NCBI GenBank assembly: GCA_029237695.1
Contig: CM055265.1
Coordinates: 43,207,331-43,271,330 of the forward strand
From: Conchocele bisecta
Lineage: Eukaryota; Mollusca; Bivalvia; Lucinida; Thyasiridae
Reading direction: 5' to 3'
DNA length: 64,000 nucleotides
This document shows, piece by piece, positions 33,301-35,219 of this stretch (within the stretch, counting starts at the first letter, position 1; each line of letters starts with the position of its first letter). The translations under genes and the position numbers were made by a program. The notes beneath the pieces were generated by a model that had not been told where the DNA came from, did not search any database, and was given only the letters and a program-made list of their open reading frames with translations.

Positions 33301-35219
33301 GACTCAGAATTTCCCATTTTTTCCTTGTAACTCGAAAAACTTTTTCACCTTAATACCTACGCGTCTGATATTTGGTTCGTAGCTTCGTTTTGATGTGCTG
33401 ATGCGCAAAGTGAATTCGGATTTTTTATCCGACCCTCCATCATGGATTACCTCCCCCTTTCGGACTTAGCATTTGGGGAAAGTGGGTATATTGCGATGGC
33501 GCGCCATCGACTTTTTCTAGTTTTAGAATTGTCCTTGTATCTGCAGTGTACGTCGGACCAAGTGGATGGGAGTATAGAACCTCAGCCGTTATGGGAATAC
33601 CCATGCCGAGCTGTCAGCAAACCTGCCATTCTTCTTAGGATAGACTTCACCAAGCATGTCGCCGATACAGCTGATATTACCAATAATAACACGTTCCATA
33701 TACAAAGGTACGCTCAGTCTGTCGGGATTTTTTCTTCACTTTCGGGTCAAAATTATCTCCCCTTAAATGGTTTTAACTTTGTGCTTTTCACAGTAAACGC
33801 TTCTTTAGTGGTAAGTGTGACATGTCTTGTTCTGTGAACAATTTACGCCTTGAGAAAACTTGGATGTTTGTGTTTGTCACCAGTAGCCTATTTCACCAAC
33901 ATTGAAAAGTATACTTATATAGCAAAGTATACTTGTCTATCAAAGTATACTTTGAGGGAGAAATTTTCAATTTAAAGATAAATTTATTAATTTTATTATA
34001 CTGAATTTATTACATTATCACAGTAATAAATTCAGTATAATAATTTAATAATTCTGCATACTTTTAATCATCAAATATATGCAGTCGTTAGTTCTATATG
34101 ACATAATGCATTTCGGGAAAAATAAATGACTACTCATCGGCTGCAGATCAGCCTGCTTGTCCACGCAGGCTGATCCGGGTCTACACTGTTCGCCATACAG
34201 TGAGTGAACCATCTATGAAACCATTGAAGGACAATGTTAAACGATAGAAGTCACATGAGTAGCAGATGATCAGGGTCTACACTGTACAGAAAACGAAATA
34301 AGCCTTGTTTTGTTGGATTATGACCCAGTTCTAGCTTCTACTTGTCCGTATATGTGGCTGTGACAGGAGAAAAGGCTGAAACTATTCACACGTCTTCTAC
34401 ACATATTGGAGATGTGCACCTTGCTGTTTTTATGCCAAAAAAATTTTTTTTTAACAAAAATATAAACTTTTTAACTTAGCCATTTTTTTTACATTTTTGT
34501 ATTCAATTCTATATAGGGTACAGAGTTTGTGTACACAACTCCTCTGAAACCGTTCCGTCATTTGATCTGAAACTATACACACGTCTTCTACACATATTGA
34601 AGATGCGCACCTTTGTGTTTTTATGCCCAAAAAGTATTCTTTACCAAAAATATCTCCTTTTAACTTAGCCATTTTTTCTACATTTTTGTCATTTTGTATG
34701 TGACAGCTGAATCTGGTTATACCCCTTATGGGAGTATTCGTAGTATTCGTAGTATTCGTAGGGGAATTGGCAAAGACTTCAATACCTAGCCTCATCATCG
34801 GCATGAAAATTACTTGCATAATATTTCCATCCCACTGGTCAGTCGGATGAGACATAAAACCGTGGTCCCATGATGGACCATCTCTATATGACCATAGCTG
34901 TTGCTGAGATGTTAAACCCATTCACTTTAACGTTGTCTCCCATGGACAGACTTGTTTGTGTTACAGCGGGGAGCAGTGTAACGGTATGGCCCTATGGGCG
35001 GACTTCCACTTTGATGAAGGGCTCATCATTTCCACGGGGCCTCGGGAGACAATACAAGTCGGTGAGCCTGTGCAATGGGACTGGTACACCAGACAGGGTG
35101 TCCATTTATTTAAAAATGACAAAGGGGCGACTGACGGTGCAGAAATAGCCGCAGAAGTTAACTTTGCACCTGCGAGTGGAGAATTGGCGTTTAGCTTCCA
35201 GCCAAGCTGGTCCCGATAG
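3233..35219 (+). CDS. PRMT7: Protein arginine N-methyltransferase 7, exons for residues ~45 to C-terminus
   Basis: Eleven exons (3233-3382, 6634-6742, 7211-7323, 10695-10927, 14164-14347, 16535-16671, 18729-18858, 25438-25659, 30105-30341, 33547-33707, 34967-35219) join in frame with AG/GT borders to 642 codons plus TAG. The vertebrate protein is about 690 residues, so only the N-terminal 40-50 residues are missing. PRMT7 is the type III enzyme: it transfers one methyl group from S-adenosylmethionine to arginine (histones, spliceosomal Sm proteins). The sequence shows two tandem methyltransferase-like halves. The first has an intact SAM motif I ([15 protein letters not shown]), the double-E region ([13 protein letters not shown]) and the WRDHW segment of the THW loop. 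The second is degenerate ([32 protein letters not shown]), as is usual for the family. Introns total about 30 kb and are largely transposon sequence. Confidence 0.95.
4265..5253 (+). repeat. Tandem array (~160-bp unit, five or six copies) with AGGTCAAGGTCA, pearl/Helentron-type core
   Basis: The units repeat the phrases AACTTAACGTTGAGGGAAAT, TTTCTGTTTCCTTTCACC, TTGATATTTCACACATGCC, TGCTGTGACAAATCCACGAC and AAGGTCAAGGTCACAG. The AGGTCA-type phrases near 4521, 4683, 4842, 4960 and 5124 give a spacing of about 160 bp with one shortened unit. The array ends in CTGACAACTCTTGTT, like the 3' ends of other elements here. A 5' (GTCC)n head is missing, so this is a truncated element. Confidence 0.7.
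5275..6027. mobile_element. hAT-like MITE with a minisatellite-filled centre, copy 1
   Basis: The terminal inverted repeats start CACAGGTTGAAGTAACGGAC and end GTCCTTTACTTCAACCTGTG. Perfect 8-bp direct repeats GGTAGTCC flank the element at 5267-5274 and 6028-6035, as expected for hAT-superfamily insertion. Other copies are 9408-9543 and 22478-22703 (226 bp). This one is expanded to 753 bp because its loop holds the array at 5404-5946. It has no transposase. Confidence 0.85.
5404..5946 (+). repeat. Minisatellite, 14/16-bp unit TATCTATTGATGTG(TG)
   Basis: About 35 head-to-tail copies of TATCTATTGATGTG, interleaved with 16-bp variants bearing an extra TG, and a few degraded units near 5805-5890. 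It lies exactly between the two arms of the hAT-like MITE at 5275-6027. Confidence 0.9.
6066..6297. mobile_element. Foldback MITE, TGATTTTGTACCT family
   Basis: The left end CATATGAGACACGCAAATT...TTTTGTACCTAAGAACATG is inverted at the right end as ATGTTCTTAGGTACAAAATCACA...GTCTCATATAC. The middle contains inverted GTCAACTTTGACGTCATT and ATATTTTCTGGAAG arms. Other copies: 11205-11370 (partial), 14888-15130, 45150-45370, 45918-46190, and 47565-50120 (split by a 2.3-kb element). Confidence 0.7.
6319..6606. mobile_element. pogo-like hairpin MITE split by palindromic MITE copy 2
   Basis: The outer halves (6319-6344, CAGTGGAACATCTCTA...GGACACCC; 6588-6606, GGGTGTTCTGTTTAGA) are the two arms of the 70-bp CAGTGGAACCTCTCTA hairpin family. 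Between them, 6345-6587 is a 243-bp palindrome of the GGGGCCCGTTTCAC family. The right edge lies only 27 bp upstream of PRMT7 exon b. Confidence 0.75.
6634..6742 (+). CDS. PRMT7: PRMT7 exon b
   Basis: Acceptor ATGTTTCAG, donor GAAG|GTAGAT; enters in phase 0 and leaves in phase 1. It encodes [20 protein letters not shown] through STEVTVGE, matching the family's FKPMADAA...KIVEKNG region just after SAM motif I. Confidence 0.93.
6815..7010 (+). mobile_element. Truncated SINE in PRMT7 intron
   Basis: It contains ACCCATTATAAAAGTAGTAG, GGGCTCAGTGACTGGTGTGG and TTCAGGGCTGAATAGATAT, then ATATGGGATTCGACCC. The 5' part present in the copy at 2310 is missing. A fragment of the GAGACGGTTCAAATGAGTGG hairpin family follows directly (7010-7055). 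Confidence 0.6.
7211..7323 (+). CDS. PRMT7: PRMT7 exon c (double-E loop)
   Basis: Acceptor CTTTTACAG, donor CAG|GTATTC; enters in phase 1 and leaves in phase 0. It encodes [20 protein letters not shown] and [17 protein letters not shown], containing the two acidic residues of the PRMT double-E loop that bind the substrate guanidinium (known for the family). Confidence 0.93.
7535..7865 (+). repeat. Helentron-like fragment with CTGT/CCGT microsatellite, plus palindrome fragment
   Basis: 7535-7740 has GGTGGTGCCTTATAGGTTT followed by a run of CTGTCTGTCCGTCCATCTGT units, the head typical of the pearl-like elements here, without a recognisable core array. 7806-7859 is a right-arm fragment of the GGGGCCCGTTTCAC palindrome (TTTAGTGAAACGGGCCCC). 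Confidence 0.5.
7945..8360 (+). mobile_element. SINE copy
   Basis: Runs from GACGGGGTAAATTAACGGTA through GAATCACGATTTGCCTGG, GGGGCCAAGTGATTCTGGTG and GTGCTGAATATATAG to CCTTAGCTGTTGATAGTCTG TTAAACC and a (CAAA)n tail. It is close in sequence to the copy at 27327-27640, sharing the CCATTTGCACATGTACTTGA insertion. Confidence 0.65.
8506..8700. mobile_element. Hairpin MITE, CAGACGAC/TTAA family, copy 1
   Basis: The arms read CCCTTACTGAATTAAATGTTGTCGTCTGCTG and the inverted CAGCAGACGG...GGTTAA. The centre is an inverted GACAGCACATGAGAATC pair. Fuller copies: 52771-52982 (bounded by TTAA), 55890-56083 and 59268-59520. Confidence 0.7.
8741..9053. mobile_element. Inverted-repeat element with 33-bp perfect termini
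   Basis: The left end GGCTACAAAAAATTAATG plus TTTAGATTCTCATCC (8741-8773) is exactly inverted at 9021-9053. Inside are GGGGCGGGTGGG and its counterpart (GGGCGGGCCG, GGGGCGGGCGGGG) and a poly-T tract at 8956-8974. It directly abuts the hairpin MITE at 8506. No other copy was seen in the window. Confidence 0.75.
9408..9543. mobile_element. hAT-like MITE copy 2
   Basis: CACAGGTTGAAGTAACGGAC...TTACTTCAACCTGTG. Flanked by GCATTATC (9400-9407) and GCATAATC (9544-9551), an 8-bp target duplication with one mismatch. At 136 bp it is the shortest copy. Confidence 0.85.
9746..10062. mobile_element. Hairpin (TTGAGTCCTCAGGACTCAA) next to a GTGTAGATCCAGATCAG MITE copy
   Basis: 9746-9830 is a hairpin with arms TCTTGAAATTTCATTAAAAT and inverse around TCCTCAGGA. 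The same module with its tail GATATTTACGGGGAGGAATA is at 11032-11145. 9868-10062 is a left portion of the MITE defined at 1646 (TGTGGCTGTATCTGGAGAAA). Confidence 0.65.
10065..10616. mobile_element. 552-bp inverted-repeat element, ACTGTCTGTTCCACG family
   Basis: Left arm ACTGTCTTTTCCACG, CTATTAAACACATTAAATCT and GTTTGATGAAATTCC; right arm their inverse, ending CGTGGAACAGACAGT. Each arm is about 180 bp and includes inverted CCCATGTTAAATTCCCATA. Half copies: 18110-18275 (right), 21385-21570 (left), 28440-28686 and 59765-59890. Confidence 0.75.
10695..10927 (+). CDS. PRMT7: PRMT7 exon d
   Basis: Acceptor CATATTGCAG, donor TTCAG|GTATGC; enters in phase 0 and leaves in phase 2. It encodes [20 protein letters not shown] and [20 protein letters not shown], part of the beta-barrel of the first half; CxGAPSxxDIQLNQ is the vertebrate counterpart. 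The split AG|G codon joins to exon e as Arg. Confidence 0.93.
11032..11145. repeat. Hairpin repeat, second copy of the 9746 module
   Basis: AAATTTCATTAGAATTGAGT CCTCAGG and its inverse, followed by the tail ATATTTACGGGGAGGAATAC that also follows the copy at 9746. Confidence 0.7.
11205..11825. mobile_element. Mixed MITE fragments in PRMT7 intron d/e
   Basis: 11205-11370 is a partial copy of the TGATTTTGTACCT foldback family. 11370-11598 is a diverged GGGGCCCGTTTCAC palindrome whose centre has been replaced. 11612-11825 is a GTGTAGATCCAGATCAG MITE with internal CTGATCAGACTGCGCGG. Confidence 0.6.
11830..12620 (+). repeat. 177-bp tandem array, Helentron/pearl-like core with 3' ends
   Basis: Units carry TTGCTCCAAGGGTCCTCTAC, AAATCCACGTCCGTGCCGCC, AAGCCCAGGGTCAAGCTCAC and TCGGGTAAATGGCCTATATT. 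The phrase AAGCCC at about 11923, 12100 and 12277 gives a 177-bp period with about three and a half copies. It ends in CTCTGACAACTCTTGTTCTAGTC and a repeated ATATCTTGTTCTAGTC. Long reading frames here on both strands follow from the unit length, which is divisible by three, and are not genes. Confidence 0.75.
12650..13085. other. PRMT7 intron sequence without recognised element
   Basis: AT-rich. A diverged version of the GGAATTATAAGGAAT...GGGATATACACTT phrase (compare the family at 41690) is visible at about 12910-12985, so an old relic of that MITE may be present. Confidence 0.35.
13085..13830. mobile_element. GCTCCAGATAAGG-family MITE carrying an inserted SINE
   Basis: Outer ends GGAGCTTCAGATAAG (13085) and CGCCTTATCTGGAGCT (13830) are inverted. 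13190-13575 is a SINE copy (GGGTGGCAGGTGGGGGCATG, AATTCCGACTGGAGACCTGG, GGGCCAAGTGACTGGTGTGG, GGGATCGAACCCG). The SINE sits inside the MITE, and the Harbinger-like MITE follows immediately. Confidence 0.6.
13831..14139. mobile_element. Harbinger-like CWG-flanked MITE, copy 1
   Basis: Termini CAG|TAGCCGATTTCATCAACA and inverted GGTGAAATTGGCTA|CTG. Subterminal AAAGTATACTTTGAGGGAG arms and a central palindrome TACTGAATTTATTACATTAT around CACAGCC...GGCTGTG. It is one of eleven copies (see findings). It ends 24 bp before PRMT7 exon e. Confidence 0.85.
14164..14347 (+). CDS. PRMT7: PRMT7 exon e
   Basis: Acceptor TGTATTTCAG, donor CAG|GTATAT; enters in phase 2 and leaves in phase 0. It encodes [34 protein letters not shown] and [10 protein letters not shown]. 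VxxWWDIEMDxEG is a family signature of the first half, running into the THW loop of the next exon. Confidence 0.93.
14384..14455. repeat. Short hairpin repeat
   Basis: GTTAGCTTAACAGACTGTTAAATCC is inverted as GGATTTAACAGACTGTGAAGCTAAC around AACAGTGTT. A single copy was seen. Confidence 0.6.
14518..14840 (+). mobile_element. Helentron-like 5' region, degraded
   Basis: GATGCCTCCACTTTGGGAGG GGGAGGCTTATAG has the short inverted head (GCCTCC...GGAGGC) followed by CCATCCATCCATCTGTCCGT, the same layout as the elements at 23981, 32573 and 38429. No clear 3' hairpin was found. Confidence 0.5.
14888..15130. mobile_element. Foldback MITE, TGATTTTGTACCT family
   Basis: ACATATGAGACGAGCCATGT at the left; TTACAAAATCAAAGGGTGTG at the right. 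Inner inverted arms ATAAATCATGTCGAAAGTAA and AACTTTCGATGTCATTTACA. Confidence 0.65.
15131..15530. other. PRMT7 intron, no recognised element
   Basis: Plain AT-rich intronic sequence; CCTGCTTGCGGACAGCTATATAGA at 15290 resembles the CACTTGCGGACAGCTTGATATAG phrase at 17937, so a short repeat relic may be present. Confidence 0.35.
15532..15840. mobile_element. Composite foldback element, GTGCCGTGAATGGG family
   Basis: AATAGTAGGTAAGTGCCGTG, AAATATCTGGCAAGGCT and AAACAGGATGGGCGAGGCTC fold on GAGCCGCGCCAGATATTTTT and GCACTAACCTACTATTC. The adjoining part is bounded by inverted TATCCTGTTAACAC and GTGTTGACGGGATAAA and contains GTTTCACGGCACCGTGTTTC. Other copies: 25778-26072 and 28073-28332; fragment at 27902-27955. 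Confidence 0.7.
16072..16143. repeat. Hairpin repeat
   Basis: TGTCGAAACAGCCAGAACAC ACAATTC is inverted as GAATTGTGTGGTCTGGCTGTTTCGA. It interrupts or abuts the MITE at 16144-16511. Confidence 0.6.
16144..16511. mobile_element. MITE, GGAATGAATGGCC family, copy 1
   Basis: A 130-bp hairpin (GGAATGAATGGCCTTTTTGT, ATTTATCGGGG, CGGGAATACTGGACGAGGCC and their inverses) is joined to a 230-bp tail (AATTCCAGCACAAAATTATT, CTTAAGAAAACGGAAAATAA). Copies at 41690-42062 and 45447-45802 are in the opposite orientation. It ends 23 bp before PRMT7 exon f. Confidence 0.8.
16535..16671 (+). CDS. PRMT7: PRMT7 exon f (THW loop)
   Basis: Acceptor TGGTTATCAG, donor ACAG|GTAATT; enters in phase 0 and leaves in phase 2. 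It begins [12 protein letters not shown], identical at WRDHWMQ to the vertebrate enzyme, and continues [22 protein letters not shown]. Confidence 0.93.
16685..17185. repeat. Tandem 60-bp duplication and flanking inverted repeat
   Basis: CAGGTTTACTGCAACAATCT AATTAGAAAATTG is present twice (about 16705 and 16760). ATTCAACTTGGAAAATCATGAGTAATTTCCC (about 16950) is inverted near 17145-17175 (GGGAAATTACTTGTGATTTTCCAAG), giving a roughly 220-bp foldback with inverted CTTAGAACTA arms. Confidence 0.6.
17517..18382. mobile_element. MITE copy and SINE/Helentron fragments in PRMT7 intron f/g
   Basis: 17517-17700 is a GTGTAGATCCAGATCAG MITE. Around 17762-17830 GGTGGTTCAGTCGGTGGCTAGATGG resembles a tRNA A-box region, and GACCTTAACTGTTGTTGGGACG TTAAAC at 18340-18370 resembles the 3' end of the SINE type seen at 34795, so this may be a split tRNA-derived SINE. 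18110-18275 is the right half of the ACTGTCTGTTCCACG element. Confidence 0.5.
18428..18583 (+). mobile_element. Short Helentron-like element
   Basis: Starts TGTCCCACCACAATAGTG and CATTTAGTGTTACACTTGTC, nearly the same head as the element at 38429. Ends in the hairpin GTGTTCTATGAGCAC followed by ATTTTCTAGT. Only about 156 bp, with no tandem core. Confidence 0.65.
18729..18858 (+). CDS. PRMT7: PRMT7 exon g
   Basis: Acceptor CTTTTTCAG, donor CGG|GTAAAT; enters in phase 2 and leaves in phase 0. It encodes [20 protein letters not shown], matching the cysteine-containing RPVCDCQAHLLW linker between the two halves in vertebrates. Confidence 0.92.
18893..19112. mobile_element. GTGTAGATCCAGATCAG MITE copy in PRMT7 intron g/h
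   Basis: GTAGCTATGGAAAAATGGGG at the left and CCCATTTCTCCAGTCAGAGA at the right. The central palindrome has lost one arm. Confidence 0.65.
19168..19414. mobile_element. TTAA-bounded MITE (CCCTTTCAACACCACAGG family), copy 1
   Basis: Bounded by TTAA at both ends. Left arm ACCCTTTCCCCCTAAGTAAC, centre GACGGCTCGTCACAAGCCGTC, right arm CAGGCCTGTGGTGTTGAAAGGG. Other copies: 26112-26373, 26718-26950, 43131-43381 and 61685-61901; fragments at 25245 and 26400. The TTAA boundary would suit a piggyBac- or Kolobok-type insertion, which is inference. Confidence 0.75.
19500..19560. repeat. Perfect hairpin
   Basis: GTGTGTTAGAAGCATGAGGGG CG is inverted directly as CGCCCCTCATGCTTCTAACACAC with an AAA loop. 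The flank CAATTTATATTGTCACTT is also inverted. Confidence 0.75.
19665..21375. repeat. ACGT-rich, self-complementary repeat region
   Basis: Both flanks of this 1.7-kb stretch (19665-20065 and 20925-21370) are packed with GTATACG, TTTAAACG, CGTGTAATAC, CGTTGTA and ACACGTGTA variants. A 70-bp segment is tandemly duplicated at about 19746 and 19833. The middle (20065-20925) is ordinary sequence without a recognised gene. The layout resembles a transposon with repetitive subterminal regions, but no clean terminal repeat or target duplication was identified. Confidence 0.5.
21385..21570. mobile_element. Left half of the ACTGTCTGTTCCACG inverted-repeat element
   Basis: ACTGTCTGTTCCACG, GGCTATTAAACACATTAAATC, GTTTGATGAAATTCC-like arms and CTATGGGAAT. 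The right half is missing; a Helentron-like array begins here. Confidence 0.65.
21565..22250 (+). mobile_element. Helentron-like element, ~170-bp core x3
   Basis: Units contain GTACCAATTATCTCAGCACCG, TCAAACTTCATATACTTCC, CACACCCATGCGGCCTTCAT and GATTTGCATTAAAATCTTC, starting near 21569, 21748 and 21917. The 3' end has GTGGCGATCGCCAGCGG and finishes ACTTTCTCTAGTT. The fragment at 53560-53765 belongs to the same subfamily. Confidence 0.65.
22478..22703. mobile_element. hAT-like MITE copy 3 with perfect 8-bp duplication
   Basis: Flanked by ATAAATAA at 22470-22477 and 22704-22711. The element is a 226-bp foldback: CACAGGTTGAAGTAACGGAC, TAAATATGCCTAAAAGCATC and a centre CCCCCTCCATATAATTCA with inverses. 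This is the intact reference copy. Confidence 0.9.
22778..23424 (+). mobile_element. Helentron-like element with CCGT microsatellites
   Basis: Head TATGCCACCGAGTGGCTAGC. Two ~190-bp units with GGTTATGGACTTGTTAAAGG and TTAGCCACCTAA begin near 22790 and 22990. (GTCC)n tracts lie at about 22936, 23145 and 23315. A hairpin (GGGCCATTTCCATTGTTCTA and inverse) is at 23262-23302. The 3' end is GGTGGCATCCGCGTTTGACAGACGCATTTCTTGTT, where a GCGT...ACGC hairpin precedes CTTGTT. Confidence 0.65.
23425..23980. other. No recognised gene or repeat family
   Basis: Ordinary AT-rich sequence in the PRMT7 intron between exons g and h. ATTTATAGAA is directly repeated at 23750-23770, and GAAATGGCTTGGG-type phrases occur near 23926-23965. 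Confidence 0.35.
23981..24144 (+). mobile_element. Minimal, apparently complete 164-bp Helentron-like element
   Basis: TTATGCCACCGGGTTTCGAA GAAACGGGTGGCATATAG is a 5' inverted head. (GTCC)n at 24030-24060 is followed by CACACTTTTCGGTTAACCAA, and the 3' hairpin TGCGCGTTCGACAGACGCA precedes TTTCTTGTT. It shares its 3' half with the element ending at 23424 but lacks the tandem core, so it shows both ends clearly. Confidence 0.75.
24145..24789. other. Intron sequence, no recognised gene
   Basis: Ordinary sequence of the intron between PRMT7 exons g and h, including the right end of the possible pogo-like element at 24550-24589. Confidence 0.35.
24791..24899 (+). repeat. 35-bp tandem repeat, three identical copies
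   Basis: The unit TATTTTACTGATAGTGACGC GCGGTGGTATCAGGC is repeated three times without a mismatch, indicating a recent duplication or assembly artefact. Confidence 0.9.
25245..25315. repeat. Fragment of the TTAA-bounded MITE
   Basis: CAGTGTAGATCCAGAAACAAGCC GGCTCATCAGGATCTGCACTG, the central palindrome of the family with reference copies at 26718 and 43131. Confidence 0.6.
25438..25659 (+). CDS. PRMT7: PRMT7 exon h (second-half SAM-like motif)
   Basis: Acceptor CATTGCAG, donor AAG|GTAGTG; 74 codons, phase 0 at both ends. It encodes [20 protein letters not shown] and [10 protein letters not shown], the degenerate motif I and post-I acidic strand of the second methyltransferase half. SDGSLL replaces the glycine-rich loop, as in vertebrate PRMT7, so this half is not expected to bind SAM. 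Confidence 0.94.
25778..26072. mobile_element. Composite foldback element, GTGCCGTGAATGG family, copy 2
   Basis: Inverted TTTATCCCGTCAACAC and GTGTTGACGGGATAAA bound the left part (25785-25928). The right part is the 140-bp hairpin AATAGTAGGTTAGTGCCGTG. The orientation of the two parts is opposite to the copy at 15532. Confidence 0.7.
26112..26950. mobile_element. Cluster of TTAA-bounded MITE copies
   Basis: 26112-26373 is one copy (CTCTTTCACGCCTTTAAAGT; GGTTCAAAGGATTAA). 26400-26490 is a partial copy ending GTTGAAAGGGTTAA. 26718-26950 is a full copy in reverse, bounded by TTAA (ACCCTTTCAACACCACGGGC ... CTTAGGGGTGAAAGGG). 26497-26565 is a separate hairpin (CACTGATTTCATAAGAAAC... and inverse). 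Confidence 0.7.
27327..27640 (+). mobile_element. SINE copy
   Basis: GTGGGTGGTTGGTCGGGTGA, GGGGACAAGTGATTCTGGTG, TTCAGGGCTGAATATAG and CCTTAGCTGTTGATATGCCG TTAAATCCC with a (CAAA)n tail. Confidence 0.65.
27650..28440. mobile_element. Helentron 3' fragment and foldback cluster
   Basis: 27650-27725 ends like a Helentron (CACCTGGGGCATTCGTGTGCCGACAGG). 27902-27955 is a fragment of the GTGCCGTGAATGG family, interrupted by the hairpin at 27960-28060 (TGACCACTCATTTGAACCGT and inverse around CTCGCCGAG). 28073-28332 is a full GTGCCGTGAATGG copy ending GTGTTGACGGGATAAA. Confidence 0.65.
28440..28686. mobile_element. Partial ACTGTCTGTTCCACG-family arms around a hairpin
   Basis: CCATGTTAAATCCCCATAGAC ATCTTCACAGAGTGAAGATG TCTATGGGGATTTAACAT is a perfect hairpin, followed by inner sequence of the family seen at 10250-10440 (TTTCCAAGCTATCT, CATGTTAAATTCCCATA). 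Confidence 0.6.
28687..29374 (+). mobile_element. Helentron-like element with GGGC microsatellite and ~190-bp core
   Basis: Head TATACGACCGTTTTTAAAAAACGG, then (GGGC)n at 28737-28785. Core units start near 28804 and 28996 with GTGTACACAACTCCTCCGAA and TTGAAGATGTGCACCTTGG. It ends TGCGGCACTCTTGTTCG. Orphan core units occur at 34375-34690 and 43965-44100. Confidence 0.65.
29375..30104 (+). other. PRMT7 intron h/i, 3' part
   Basis: No recognised repeat family apart from a foldback at about 29958-30072 (GTCCAGCCATGGGTAAATG... against CGTTTACCCACGGCTGGACATTG). The acceptor for the next exon is GTGCATAG. Confidence 0.45.
30105..30341 (+). CDS. PRMT7: PRMT7 exon i
   Basis: Starts after TGCATAG with [24 protein letters not shown], aligning with [24 protein letters not shown] of the vertebrate protein; donor GAG|GTAAAG; 79 codons, phase 0 at both ends. 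The start was placed by reading frame and alignment length because a second AG lies four bases downstream. It contains the degenerate double-E-like region of the second half and the [16 protein letters not shown] segment. Confidence 0.93.
30438..30736. mobile_element. Harbinger-like CWG MITE, copy 2
   Basis: CTG|TATCCGATTTCACC...GATGAAATCGGCTA|CTG. The central palindrome is complete, with its loop trimmed to CAGCCGTGATA. It begins about 97 bp after PRMT7 exon i. Confidence 0.85.
30878..31186. mobile_element. Harbinger-like CWG MITE, copy 3
   Basis: CTG|TATCCGATTTCACC...GTGAAATAGGCTA|CAG. It is only 142 bp from copy 2 in the same orientation and intact from end to end. Confidence 0.85.
31363..31955. 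mobile_element. Triple-nested MITE: GTGTAGATCCAG MITE > CWG MITE copy 4 > ~60-bp fragment
   Basis: The outer element has TGTGGCAGTGACTGGAGAAA at 31365 and TTTCTCCAGTCACAGCCACA at 31938-31955. At 31534-31903 a Harbinger-like MITE (CTG|TAGCCCATTTC...AAATAGGCTA|CAG) interrupts it. Inside that, about 31564-31623 is an extra piece ending GGTTCGACTGTA with inner ACAGGTGGTCG repeats, resembling one arm of a pogo-like element. Confidence 0.8.
32163..32555. mobile_element. GCTCCAGATAAGG-family MITE, full copy
   Basis: GCTCCAGATAAGGAATTAGT...CACCTTATCTGGAGC. The centre is a perfect hairpin ATCTTGGTATTTCATTAGAA TTGTCTCC and inverse. Confidence 0.8.
32573..33521 (+). mobile_element. Complete Helentron-like element, 162-bp core x5, ending 26 bp before a PRMT7 exon
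   Basis: 5' head TATACCCAC...AAAAACGGGTATATTG; CGTCCGTCCGTACGTCCGTA microsatellite at 32629-32670. Five core units start near 32684, 32846, 33007, 33169 and 33331 (CTCGAAAAACTTTTTCACC, CTACGCGCCTCATATTTGG, ATGTGCAGATGCGCAAAGTG, CCATCATGGATTATCTCCCC), giving a 162-bp period. The 3' end GTGGGTATATTG, hairpin CGATGGCGCGCCATCG, then ACTTTTTCTAGT is a textbook Helitron-type terminus (hairpin shortly before CTAG|T). Confidence 0.85.
33547..33707 (+). CDS. PRMT7: PRMT7 exon j
   Basis: Acceptor GTATCTGCAG, donor AAAG|GTACGC; enters in phase 0 and leaves in phase 2. It encodes [47 protein letters not shown] is the conserved family motif. Confidence 0.93.
33881..34378. mobile_element. Truncated CWG MITE (copy 5) and GTGTAGATCCAG MITE fragments
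   Basis: 33881-34135 has the left end CAG|TAGCCTATTTCACC and the central palindrome without its hairpin loop, but lacks the right terminus. 34140-34310 is the GATCAGCCTGCTTGTCCACG palindrome of the other MITE, and 34350-34378 its terminus TGTGGCTGTGACAGGAGAAA. Confidence 0.6.
34375..34695 (+). repeat. Orphan Helentron core units
   Basis: Two units of the core seen at 28804-29160 (CACGTCTTCTACACATATTG, GTACACAACTCCTCTGAAACC, AACTTAGCCATTTTTT) without head or 3' hairpin. Confidence 0.6.
34795..34930 (+). mobile_element. SINE, second type
   Basis: CATGAAAATTACTTGCATAAT, TCCCACTGGTCAGTCGGATG AGACATAAAACCGTGGTCCC and CTATATGACCATAGCTGTTG CTGAGATGTTAAACCCATTC. The related copy at 36245-36405 retains a B-box-like GAGTTCAAACC, supporting a tRNA-derived SINE. 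It ends 36 bp before the last PRMT7 exon. Confidence 0.55.
34967..35219 (+). CDS. PRMT7: PRMT7 exon k (C-terminal, with stop)
   Basis: Acceptor TGTGTTACAG; enters in phase 2. It encodes [58 protein letters not shown] and ends FSFQPSWSR followed by TAG at 35217-35219. This matches the C-terminal beta-barrel of the second half, where vertebrates have WNPHCKQAVYFF and FHPDTGDIIMEF. Confidence 0.92.
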
